From contig JAPLUS010000217.1 in assembly GCA_026397495.1 (NCBI GenBank), forward strand, positions 1-17,209: a stretch of DNA of 17,209 nt, in the 5' to 3' direction. Below the pieces are notes generated by a model that was given only the letters and a program-made list of their open reading frames with translations, was not told where the DNA came from and did not search any database. Of the stretch, positions 7,109 to 14,402 are shown in pieces. Positions within the stretch are counted from its first letter, which is position 1. Each line of letters begins with the position of its first letter. The translations under genes were made by a program, and so were the position numbers. The DNA is from Candidatus Zixiibacteriota bacterium. GTDB lineage: Bacteria > Zixibacteria > MSB-5A5 > GN15 > PGXB01.

Positions 7109-8215
7109 CTAACCGATCTTAAGATTAAATTTCTTGACGGCTATGGCCAAAAGAATATTAGTCAGGATTATTAGGAATAATGCCTCTACCCAGAGGACGC
7201 CCAGTCCGGACCCTTTGAGCATTATGCCGCGGATTATCAGGAGAAAATATCGCGCCGGGATAAGATAGGTTATATACTGTAGAAGGGCGGGCATATTTTT
7301 AATCTCAAATATAAATCCCGACAGCATTACCGATGGCAGTACCGTAACCAGCATCGCGGTCATCATCGCCAGCTGCTGGGTTTTAACCAGAGCGGAGATT
7401 AATATGCCGATGGAAAGGGCGGCGATGATATAGATGACACTAAAAACAAGTAAGAGGAGGATTGAGCCAATAAAGGGAACCCCAAAATGGAAGACCGCAA
7501 AAATTAACACCAAAATGGCATCGAGTAGGGCCAAGCCGATATAGGGTATAACCTTACCGACGATAATCTGGCGAGAGGTAACCGGCGAGGTAAGAAGCTG
7601 CTCCATTGTACCGGTTTCTTTTTCGCGGGCGATAGTGGCCGAGGTCAGGAGTGCGGAAATCATCATTAGTATGATGGCGATCAAACCAGGGACGAAGAAA
7701 TGAGACGATTTCATATCGGGGTTGTATAGCACCTGGGGAGATATAATAACTCCGGGCATTTGTACTTCAGGGGGAAGCTGGTCCATAATAAATTGCTGCA
7801 AGACCATTGCGGAATAACTGCTGGTGGCGGCCGCCAGGTTGGCATCAGCGCCATCTACCGTAAGTCCCAGTTCATATTTGCTGCCGGTGATCAATGCTTT
7901 GCCTAATCCCGATGGAATAACCAGGATAACATTGGCGTCACCCCTTTTCAATATTTTCTCAGGATCAGCAAGATTAACCGGTGATGTTGGTTTGATAAAA
8001 TATCCGGAGTTATAAAATCGGCCGATTAATTCTCGCGATGGGGCACTTTTTTCAAAATCCAGGACGGCCAACTTGATATTTTTAATATCCAGATTGATAG
8101 CATAACCATAGAGAAAAGTCATCAACAATGGCATCAATATGGCAATCGTCAAGGAACGCGGGTCGCGCAGTATATGACGGATTTCTTTGATAGCGATGTA
8201 TTTAATATTGGGCAT
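7109..8215 (-). CDS. ABC-2 type transporter permease (first subunit)
   Basis: This is the paralogous partner of the downstream permease; together they should form the transmembrane channel. The 368-residue protein has the same architecture: KEIRHILRDPRSL at the N-terminus, a helix at about 25-44, a large periplasmic loop to about 175, then five helices. The motif REKETGTMEQLLTSPV lies after the second helix. I take ATG at 8215; a TTG just before it (8218) is in frame. The gene overlaps the 3' end of the preceding ATPase by 14 nt, which suggests translational coupling. Like YbhS, it should exchange substrate with the periplasmic adaptor. Substrate is not readable from sequence. Confidence 0.93.
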   Translation of the reverse strand: MPNIKYIAIKEIRHILRDPRSLTIAILMPLLMTFLYGYAINLDIKNIKLAVLDFEKSAPSRELIGRFYNSGYFIKPTSPVNLADPEKILKRGDANVILVIPSGLGKALITGSKYELGLTVDGADANLAAATSSYSAMVLQQFIMDQLPPEVQMPGVIISPQVLYNPDMKSSHFFVPGLIAIILMMISALLTSATIAREKETGTMEQLLTSPVTSRQIIVGKVIPYIGLALLDAILVLIFAVFHFGVPFIGSILLLLVFSVIYIIAALSIGILISALVKTQQLAMMTAMLVTVLPSVMLSGFIFEIKNMPALLQYITYLIPARYFLLIIRGIMLKGSGLGVLWVEALFLIILTNILLAIAVKKFNLKIG

Positions 8216-8945
8216 CAACAGTTTCCCGTGAAATAAGACTAATAAATGTTTCCTGTAAATTGGGCCGATTATGCTTTTTAATCAGCTCCTGAGGATTTCC
8301 CATTTCTATTATTTTGCCGCGGTGCATAATCGAGATTCTGTGGCAGAGCTCCGCCTCATCCATATAATGGGTGGTAACAAAGAGGGTAGATCCCTCGTCG
8401 GCCAGACGATACAAAACCTCCCAAAAACGTCTCCGGAAAACGGGATCAACGCCGCCGGTAGGTTCATCAAGAAATAATATTTGGGGCTTATGGAGCAGTG
8501 CGGCCGCCAGAGACAGACGCTGGCGCCATCCGGTCGGGAGAGATTCCGCCAGACGGTCGACAAATTCGGATAGATCAAGGGCATCGGCAAGCTCGACAAT
8601 CCGGGAGTTCAACTGGCCATTGGGGATTTGATAGACGGAACCATAGAATTGGAGATTTTCTCGGCCGGTGAGGTCGCGATATAAGGAAAACTTCTGTGAC
8701 ATATACCCGATGCTTCTTTTAATCCTCTCACTTTCTTTAAAAATATCATATCCATTTACCATTCCCTTGCCTGAAGTGGGTAAAAGCAATCCGCAGAGCA
8801 TTCGAATGGCGGTTGTTTTACCGGCGCCGTTGGCGCCCAAAAAACCAAAAATTTCCCCTCTTTCAATAGTCAGGCAAATTTCATCAACCGCCATAAAGTT
8901 GCCGAACCGCTTGGTCAATTTGTCGAGGGTAACAGCATATTCCAT
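8202..8945 (-). CDS. ABC exporter ATPase, YbhF C-half-like, degenerate signature
   Basis: This 247-residue nucleotide-binding domain has Walker A GANGAGKT (37-44), Walker B LFLDEPTGGVDP with catalytic E161, and an intact switch histidine H193 in TTHYMDEAE. The signature motif is altered: LPTGWRQR (136-143) replaces LSGGQ-type sequences. The closest pattern I know is the C-terminal half of E. coli YbhF, which fuses two ATPase domains. Here the two halves are separate genes, this one second. Paired with the upstream ATPase, it would provide the hydrolytic residues of the competent site while its own signature serves the weak site. It begins 6 nt after the previous stop and overlaps the permease gene downstream. 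Confidence 0.93.
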   Translation of the reverse strand: MEYAVTLDKLTKRFGNFMAVDEICLTIERGEIFGFLGANGAGKTTAIRMLCGLLLPTSGKGMVNGYDIFKESERIKRSIGYMSQKFSLYRDLTGRENLQFYGSVYQIPNGQLNSRIVELADALDLSEFVDRLAESLPTGWRQRLSLAAALLHKPQILFLDEPTGGVDPVFRRRFWEVLYRLADEGSTLFVTTHYMDEAELCHRISIMHRGKIIEMGNPQELIKKHNRPNLQETFISLISRETVDAQY

Positions 8946-8951
8946 AAATTT

Positions 8952-9857
8952 TCAGCCCATTAATTGAATGAAAGCATCTTCCAATTCGGGGGATATTGAT
9001 TCCACGAGTTCCGGAGTAATCCCGATGGCCCCAAGTTGCTCGTAGAAACTTTCAATGGAGCGATCGACCGCGGTGTAAATATGAATCGATGAGCCAAAAC
9101 GCCGAGAGGTAATCCCATCAATTTTGTATAACTGCTGCATACAGGCATAGGTTGGGCTGACCTTAATCTGATAGGCCCGGCCATCGAATTTCCGGGCCAG
9201 CTCCGACGGTGTTCCTTCGGCCAGCATTCTCCCCTCAAAGATAAATATAGCGCGGTCAGTCGTAGCCACTTCGTCCATATAGGGGGTGGAGATAACGATA
9301 GCCGAGCCACTTTTCCGTAAATCCAATAAAATATCCCAAAATTGACGGCGGGATAAGGGATCAACTCCGGTAGTAGGTTCGTCCAGCACAAGAATCTCAG
9401 GGTCATGCACCAAAGCACAGCTTAAAGCCAGCTTTTGTTTCATCCCTCCCGATAAAGCTCCGGCGCGGCGGTTATGGAACGGTCCCAGTCCGGAAAATGC
9501 ATATAGCCGTTTCTTCTTGCCTTCGAACTGCTTCTTGGTCAAACCAAATAGCCCCGCATAAAATGACAGATTTTCTTCGACCGATAAGTCGGAATATAAA
9601 GAGAAAGATTGCGGCATATAGCCGAGAAGCGGTTTTATTTTCTCGCAATGCTCGGCGATGTTATATCCCCCCACGATTATTTCGCCGTTATCATAGGTAA
9701 TCAATCCGCATATCGCCCTGAAAAGAGTGGTTTTTCCAGCACCATCGGGCCCAACCAGAGCTACTATTTCCCCCTTGGCGACGGTCATGCTAAAAGCGCT
9801 TACCGCTCGAAGTAAACCGTAGCTTTTGGATAAATTACTGACCTTGACTGAAATCAT
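8952..9857 (-). CDS. ABC exporter ATPase, YbhF N-half-like, lacking switch histidine
   Basis: This 301-residue nucleotide-binding protein has Walker A GPDGAGKT (36-43), a canonical signature LSGGMKQK (135-142) and Walker B LVLDEPTTGVDP with E160. The switch (H-loop) histidine is replaced by proline: STPYMDE, P192. After about residue 215 comes a C-terminal extension typical of drug-export ATPases of the CcmA/DrrA class. Its role is probably to pair with the next gene's ATPase, which has the opposite defect. Its ATG overlaps the stop of the adaptor gene (ATGA, 9854-9857), so the two are likely translationally coupled. It corresponds to the N-terminal half of YbhF. Confidence 0.93.
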   Translation of the reverse strand: MISVKVSNLSKSYGLLRAVSAFSMTVAKGEIVALVGPDGAGKTTLFRAICGLITYDNGEIIVGGYNIAEHCEKIKPLLGYMPQSFSLYSDLSVEENLSFYAGLFGLTKKQFEGKKKRLYAFSGLGPFHNRRAGALSGGMKQKLALSCALVHDPEILVLDEPTTGVDPLSRRQFWDILLDLRKSGSAIVISTPYMDEVATTDRAIFIFEGRMLAEGTPSELARKFDGRAYQIKVSPTYACMQQLYKIDGITSRRFGSSIHIYTAVDRSIESFYEQLGAIGITPELVESISPELEDAFIQLMG

Positions 9858-10738
9858 TGGATTTTGGCCGATACCGGCATTCCAATTTTTAGGCTATTAT
9901 CAGGATTGGGAATGGTGATTTTAACAGCGTAAACAAGATCGGCCCGGGATTCTTTGGTCTGCACATTTTTGGGAGTGAATTCCGCCACATCTGATATCCA
10001 GCTGACCATGCCGGAGAATGGCTCTTTTCGGCCATCTTCGGGATCAACTATGGCGGCGCTGCCGAGTTTGATTTTGATTAGATCCGAAGAAGGCAGGTAT
10101 ACTTTAACCCAAATGGTATCAAGACGAGCAACCTGGATCAATGGCTTTCCAATACCGATTAATTCACCAACCTCGACATATTTATTGACAACGGTACCGG
10201 AGACCGGCGACAGCGGAAAGCAATTGCGGTATTGCCTTTTCAGCAAGTCGCTTTGGGCAATAATCCTATCCATCTCCGCTTGTGTTGCGTTATATGCCGC
10301 CAGCGTCTGTTTTTTGAAGAGGATGGTCTGATTATAGGCCGTTTCGGTCTGGTCATATTGTTGTCGGTTGATGCAACCGGTTTTGATTAGTTCGGAAACA
10401 CGTTCATATTCCTTTATGGCCAATTCCAGATTGAACTCGGCCTGCTCGATAGCGAGGGAAGCTGTTTGTCGTCTGGTTTCAGCGGTTCGCTTAAGAGCCT
10501 CAACCTCCCTAAGGTTGAGTATAATAGTTGTGGTGTCAATTATCCCAATGGTATCATTGATCTCTATTTGATCTCCCTCATTAAAGCTCAACCATTTCAA
10601 CTGCCCGGCCGCCTCCGATGAGATTATAACTTCCGTGGCTTCAATTAGCCCCGAACCCCCGGGAGAGATATTTCGGCCTCCACAGGAAACCAAGAGTAAA
10701 ATGAAAATCGCAAAATATCTGCCGATGAAAGATTTCAT
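9854..10738 (-). CDS. HlyD/YbhG-type membrane fusion lipoprotein
   Basis: This is the periplasmic adaptor that links the inner-membrane ABC exporter to an outer-membrane channel. The 294-residue product starts with a lipoprotein signal peptide ending in LLVSC, with C19 as the predicted lipidated residue. A biotinyl-lipoyl-like half domain (SSEAAGQLKWLSFNEGDQIE) follows. A helical hairpin rich in E, Q and R spans about 65-150. The second lipoyl half (LSPVSGTVVNKYVEVGELI) and a beta-barrel part come next, ending LKIGMPVSAKI. I chose ATG 10738 because GGAGG lies 8 nt upstream; a longer frame beginning at a TTG at 10753 would start on that ribosome binding site. It begins 1 nt after the TolC-like stop. 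Confidence 0.92.
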   Translation of the reverse strand: MKSFIGRYFAIFILLLVSCGGRNISPGGSGLIEATEVIISSEAAGQLKWLSFNEGDQIEINDTIGIIDTTTIILNLREVEALKRTAETRRQTASLAIEQAEFNLELAIKEYERVSELIKTGCINRQQYDQTETAYNQTILFKKQTLAAYNATQAEMDRIIAQSDLLKRQYRNCFPLSPVSGTVVNKYVEVGELIGIGKPLIQVARLDTIWVKVYLPSSDLIKIKLGSAAIVDPEDGRKEPFSGMVSWISDVAEFTPKNVQTKESRADLVYAVKITIPNPDNSLKIGMPVSAKIQ

Positions 10739-10739
10739 A

Positions 10740-12068
10740 TTATAGTCCTCCAAAGATTTTAGGCGAACCTATGGTGTAGAGGTAATCCGTTTCGGAAATA
10801 AAGTAATTTATTATTGATGTCTGATGGGTCTGTTCAGTGGCCGTCAGATCGGCCTCTAATTCCAATAGGCGGTTGACGCTTAAATGTCCAACCTTTTGCC
10901 TTTCTTTAGCCAAACGAAACTGATGATTAGCAATATCAAGTTGATTGCCGGATATTGTGAAAACTTGATAGGCATATTTTAAATTTTCGAGCGCCACGGT
11001 CGCTTGAAGAGCCAGTGATTCCGCCAGCTTGCTTTTGGTCATCTGCGCTGAAAAGAGTGACTGTCTGGCAGAAAGAGAGTTGCTCTTGACTTTGCCGCCA
11101 AGATTGAATTCCCAATTCAGGGACAGCCCTATCTTATAATAGTCATCCCAGGTCTTATTGAACTGATCCCGATTTGGTTTTCCGTTCGAATATCCGACGT
11201 AACCGATTAGGGTGGGGAAATAGTCGGATTTATTTAAGCCGATCAGAGTGGTGGCGGTGCGGATACGGCTATCAAGAACTTTCAACTCCGGACGGCCAAA
11301 AGCAGCGGGATCAATATTGCCGCCAGTGGAATCGGGCGGCCCCGGTATCGGAATATTTTCTATGGGGATGATTGTATCAAGGGGAGAGAGACCAACCAGC
11401 TGAGCCAATGAATAATGCGAAATATTTTTGACCGTTTGATTTTGAGCCAATGACCGGAGCCCTTTTTGGTATATCAACTCGGCCTCGAGTAAATCCACGG
11501 AGTCAGCCAAACCGTTACGGTAAAGACTTTGGACATCCTGGGAGATTATGTTGATTCGTGACAACGATGTTTCGGCCACACCAAGCAGGGACCGGGACAG
11601 AAGCAGATTAAGATAAGCCTTACGCAAAAGGTAGGCATTGTTCAGCTTTTCTACCTCCACCCCTAAGGATTTGGTGCTGATATTTTCCCTCTGGATACGG
11701 ATTTGATTAGTGATTTTCCCACCGGCATAGAGAGGAAGAGACAGACGGAAATCGGATTGGTAATTATTATGAGAACCAAGCTCCGTCTTTTTGAGGCCTA
11801 ATTGGGCCGACGGCAATTTGCTTGCATAAAAAGAGGAAGCATTTAGAGAAAAAAGCGGAAAGCGTAAGGCCGTTGCTGTCCGGTAGTCATAGACCGCCCC
11901 CAGAGAATCAAAACGGGAGGCCTTGACGCCGTATGCGTGCTCCTGTGACATTTGTATGGCTCCGGCCAGAGAGAGCCTGAACTCGGCGGCCGCAACGAAA
12001 TGTTGTCCGGTCAATGCTAAAAGAAAAAATAGTATGATAGACCTGAATCTATTTGGCTTTAAGACCAT
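10740..12068 (-). CDS. TolC-like outer-membrane efflux protein
   Basis: The product is an outer-membrane factor of the TolC family, expected to form the trimeric exit duct for the exporter encoded downstream. From the chosen start it has 442 residues: a signal peptide (MVLKPNRFRSIILFFLLALT then a VAAAEF cleavage area), then two repeated halves with long amphipathic helices and strands. Typical TolC pieces are LSLAGAIQMSQEHAY, LPLYAGGKITNQIR and LNWEFNLGGKVKSNS. The frame is open further upstream to 12122, but that part overlaps tetR by 74 nt and gives no signal peptide at the N-terminus. ATG 12068 overlaps tetR by only 20 nt and puts the signal peptide first. A TolC partner inside the operon suggests a dedicated tripartite pump. 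Confidence 0.9.
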   Translation of the reverse strand: MVLKPNRFRSIILFFLLALTGQHFVAAAEFRLSLAGAIQMSQEHAYGVKASRFDSLGAVYDYRTATALRFPLFSLNASSFYASKLPSAQLGLKKTELGSHNNYQSDFRLSLPLYAGGKITNQIRIQRENISTKSLGVEVEKLNNAYLLRKAYLNLLLSRSLLGVAETSLSRINIISQDVQSLYRNGLADSVDLLEAELIYQKGLRSLAQNQTVKNISHYSLAQLVGLSPLDTIIPIENIPIPGPPDSTGGNIDPAAFGRPELKVLDSRIRTATTLIGLNKSDYFPTLIGYVGYSNGKPNRDQFNKTWDDYYKIGLSLNWEFNLGGKVKSNSLSARQSLFSAQMTKSKLAESLALQATVALENLKYAYQVFTISGNQLDIANHQFRLAKERQKVGHLSVNRLLELEADLTATEQTHQTSIINYFISETDYLYTIGSPKIFGGL

Positions 12069-12630
12069 GCAGGAAAAGGTTAACCACCTCTTTCTGACGT
12101 TTCTCCTTGAATTTTCCTTCATCCTTTATCTCCCAAATTGAATTCATAATGGGGGCCATCATTAAATACGCCAAGTTCATACCTACAAAAGAGATAATAG
12201 CATGGGTGCTATCAAGATTTCGAAATTCACCCTTTTCCCTGCCTCGGTCGATCATTTCCTTGATTTTCCAGTTTAATCCCCTGACTGATATTATGCGAGT
12301 TATGGGAGCCTTTATGCGATCTCCCCCGGAAGCTAATTCGCGCAAGAGGATAGGTATAAAATTTTGCCGCTCCTGAAACATTTTATGGAAGAAAGCCGCC
12401 ATCCTTTGCAGGAAAATTTCAAGGTCCCCGATTTGAGTAAAATGGTCGTCAATGACCGCCCGATAGAGATTGTCTTTGGAATGGAAATGATAATAGATCA
12501 TAGCCTTGTTGATTTGAGCACGGGCGGCGATCCGGTCAACCCGGGCGCCCTCAAGGCCGTGGATGGCAAACTCCTCGCGCGCAGCCATGAGAAGTTTAGT
12601 GGCACTGCCGTTTTGAGCTGGTTTTTTCAT
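12049..12630 (-). CDS. TetR/AcrR-family transcriptional regulator
   Basis: This 193-residue regulator is the first gene of the export operon. The N-terminal DNA-binding domain (about 10-55) shows the TetR pattern: LLMAAREEFAIHGLEGARVD, then IAARAQINKAMIYYHFHSKD, where the recognition helix contains the usual YYHF. The rest is the variable ligand-binding and dimerisation domain, with HAIISFVGMNLAYLMMAP. By position it parallels CecR (YbiH), which controls ybhG-ybhF-ybhS-ybhR in E. coli. The 41-bp palindrome right before its start is the likely operator, implying autorepression and control of all seven genes. No ribosome binding site is present, and the -10 box is so close that the message may be leaderless. 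Confidence 0.93.
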   Translation of the reverse strand: MKKPAQNGSATKLLMAAREEFAIHGLEGARVDRIAARAQINKAMIYYHFHSKDNLYRAVIDDHFTQIGDLEIFLQRMAAFFHKMFQERQNFIPILLRELASGGDRIKAPITRIISVRGLNWKIKEMIDRGREKGEFRNLDSTHAIISFVGMNLAYLMMAPIMNSIWEIKDEGKFKEKRQKEVVNLFLHGLKAK

Positions 12631-12634
12631 AAAG

Positions 12635-12675
12635 TATTATATAACCATTTAGTTTAACTAAATAGTTATATAATA
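12635..12675 (-). promoter_or_regulatory. 41-bp near-perfect palindrome: TetR operator over the operon promoter
   Basis: Two 20-bp arms are symmetric around T12655, with only one mismatched pair (12646/12664). The core is ATTTAGTTTAACTAAAT (12647-12663). A - strand TATAAT lies in one arm (complement of 12636-12641), six bases before the tetR ATG. The arrangement fits a TetR dimer or dimer pair blocking its own promoter. A good -35 at standard spacing is not evident: TTGACT and TTGACG sit at 12685-12690 and 12679-12684 but are not correctly spaced for this -10. The palindrome necessarily also places a TATAAT on the + strand (12669-12674). Confidence 0.75.
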
Positions 12676-12721
12676 TTTCGTCAAAGTCAACAGATTTTTT
12701 CAAATTTTTGTGGGGTTTTTA

Positions 12722-12753
12722 AATAAAAAAAGGCGGGCGTTTCCACCCGCCTT
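12722..12753 (-). terminator. Rho-independent terminator of the TonB-domain gene
   Basis: On the - strand, AAGGCGGG pairs with CCCGCCTT (eight pairs; + strand 12730-12737 and 12746-12753) around an 8-nt loop. It is followed by TTTTTATTT. It lies 25 nt after the stop of the TonB-domain gene and separates it from the tetR promoter. Confidence 0.85.
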
Positions 12754-12778
12754 AGGCACCGGATAGGCCAATGGGATA

Positions 12779-13183
12779 TTATTTCCCCGGTTCCTCAGCT
12801 TGTGCGAATTCGATCTGGTAGGTAATCCAGATAGGAACCGGCTTGCCGCCCTGCGAAGCCGGAACATATTCGCATTTTTTAGCTGCTTCCAGCGCCGCCC
12901 TCTCAAAACCGCAATTTTTTCGAGAGCACTTAATTACTTTGGCTTCAATAACTTTCCCGTTTTCGTCCACGAGAGCCTTAATCCAAACCGCTCCTTCAAT
13001 CTTATTGGCTTTGGCAGAATCAGGATAGACCGGAGTTGCCTCCGTTTTCATCTTGGCGGGTGACTCACAAATAACAAAATCATCTTCACTGGGGAGCTTT
13101 TTATCCTTGCTTTCAGCGGCAGAGGTTAGGAATAATAAGAACAATAACAGGAGAGCGGAAACGACAAGTAATTTTATGCGCAT
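12779..13183 (-). CDS. Small exported TonB C-terminal domain protein
   Basis: The 134-residue product has an N-terminal signal peptide or anchor (MRIKLLVVSALLLLFLLFLT) and a short linker. From about 50 to 126 a TonB C-terminal domain follows: PVYPDSAKANKIEGAVWIKA, LVDENGKVIEAKV, ERAALEAAKKCEYVPA and GKPVPIWITYQIEF. Classical TonB has a long proline-rich spacer between the membrane anchor and this domain; here it is missing, so reaching an outer-membrane receptor looks difficult. Four cysteines (C39, C86, C91, C104) could form disulfides in the periplasm. The ATG has a strong GGGAGG ribosome binding site (13188-13193). It stands alone with its own promoter and terminator. Domain call firm; role unknown. 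Confidence 0.85.
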   Translation of the reverse strand: MRIKLLVVSALLLLFLLFLTSAAESKDKKLPSEDDFVICESPAKMKTEATPVYPDSAKANKIEGAVWIKALVDENGKVIEAKVIKCSRKNCGFERAALEAAKKCEYVPASQGGKPVPIWITYQIEFAQAEEPGK

Positions 13184-13378
13184 ATGACCTCCCGTTAGTT
13201 GAGGTTGATTGACTCAATCTTTAGGGATGTCGTTCGCGGGGAAGACCTATTACTAATATCTGTAAGAGAGCCTCTTTGTCAAGCCCAATCTTTAATTATT
13301 TGCAAAGGGATTTTATAACGACTTGAAAAGGGGCGAAAAATATCTTATAATTCGATATAACCGTTAGGCAAATAGAAA
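13184..13378. promoter_or_regulatory. Divergent promoter region between TonB-domain and CDF genes
   Basis: For the + strand gene, TTGAAA (13323-13328) and a perfect TATAAT (13346-13351) are spaced 17 bp apart, putting the start about 20 nt before the CDF ATG. For the - strand gene, TTGACA (complement of 13277-13282) and TATTAG (complement of 13253-13258) are spaced 18 bp. A symmetric GATTGA-C-TCAATC at 13207-13219 lies between the - strand promoter and its gene and could be an operator. No metal-responsive box that I can name was seen. Confidence 0.6.
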
Positions 13379-14402
13379 ATGGATTGGAATAAAAGGAAAA
13401 GATTCACAGCCGGTCTTTCGGTAGTCTCCAATACGGTATTGGTTTTGGGGAAATTCATTGTCGGATTTGCGATTGGCTCGGTCTCTGTAATCAGCGAGGC
13501 GGTACATTCATCCGTCGATTTGATGGCCGCAATAGTGGCCTTTATCGCCGTCGGGGAATCAAGCAAACCGCCCGATAAGAAACACCCCTTTGGTCATGGG
13601 AAAGCGGAGGGAATCTCCGGGGCCTTTGAGGGATTGCTTATTTTCCTGGCTATTATCATTATTGTTATTGAGTCTGTAAAAAGGATTATCTCTGGCGGGG
13701 AAATACACCGGGTCGATTGGGGATTGGCAGTGATGGCCGTTTCGGCCATAATGAATGCCATTGTTTCCCGCCAACTTTTCAAAGTTTCCAAGAAGACCGA
13801 TTCTCTCGCCTTGGAAGCCGATGCCTTGCATCTTTCTACCGACGTGCTCACTTCAGCGGGGGGTTTTTGTCGGTTTGCTTCTAATAAAATTTACCGGAAT
13901 CGGTTGGCTTGACCCGCTTATTGCTTTGGGGGTGGCCGTCGTTATCGGACATGCCGCTTATGGTATAGTTAAGCGGTCTATCAAAGATTTGATGGACGAG
14001 GAGCTCTCGGAGAAAGATGCGACCATTGTTGAAAAGGTCCTGCAGGAGCATCATCCCTATTTTGTCGGGTTCCATAATTTGCGTTCGCGCAAATCCGGCA
14101 ACCAGCGGGAAATAGATTTACATCTCGTCCAGTGCCGGCATGTCAATCTTCAGGATGCGCATTTGGTCTGTGATCATTTAGAGCAAGAGTTAAGGGCAAA
14201 AATCCCTACGGTAAATATTACCATTCATGTCGAACCTTGCGAGGACGACTGTATCAATAGCAAAGATAAATGTAAGGTCGATATAGGCAAGTTGGCCTCT
14301 CACATTTCTGATGATCCGTCTTTTACCGGTAAAGAAAAATATAGTAAGTTTGGGGTCCCCCCGTTGGGCTGCCCCCATCAGGCCTTAATTAATTTGCGAT
14401 AA
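13379..14402 (+). pseudogene. Cation diffusion facilitator (zinc/iron efflux type), frameshifted
   Basis: The two parts together give a normal CDF transporter of about 340 residues, which exports divalent metal ions such as Zn2+ in exchange for protons. The first part (frame of 13379) covers helices 1-5 with HSSVD (H43, D47) and HLSTD (H151, D155), the paired metal-site motifs of helices 2 and 5, and the PFGHGKAE loop. After LTSAG the frame is lost; the continuation (VFVGLLLIKF, WLDPLIALGVAV) and the cytoplasmic domain ending near ITIHVEPC are read from 13863 to 14399. The switch falls in a run of six Gs (13858-13863); removing one G restores the frame. This may be a real mutation or a sequencing or assembly error in the homopolymer. 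No clear ribosome binding site precedes the ATG. Confidence 0.85.

Noticed and set aside
9068..9076. GACCGCGGT similarity to the 16446-16467 palindrome
   Set aside because: It encodes conserved-position residues inside the ATPase gene and the flanks do not match.
12069..12122. Longer N-terminus for the TolC-like protein
   Set aside because: It overlaps tetR by a further 54 nt, is strongly basic and would push the signal peptide away from the N-terminus.
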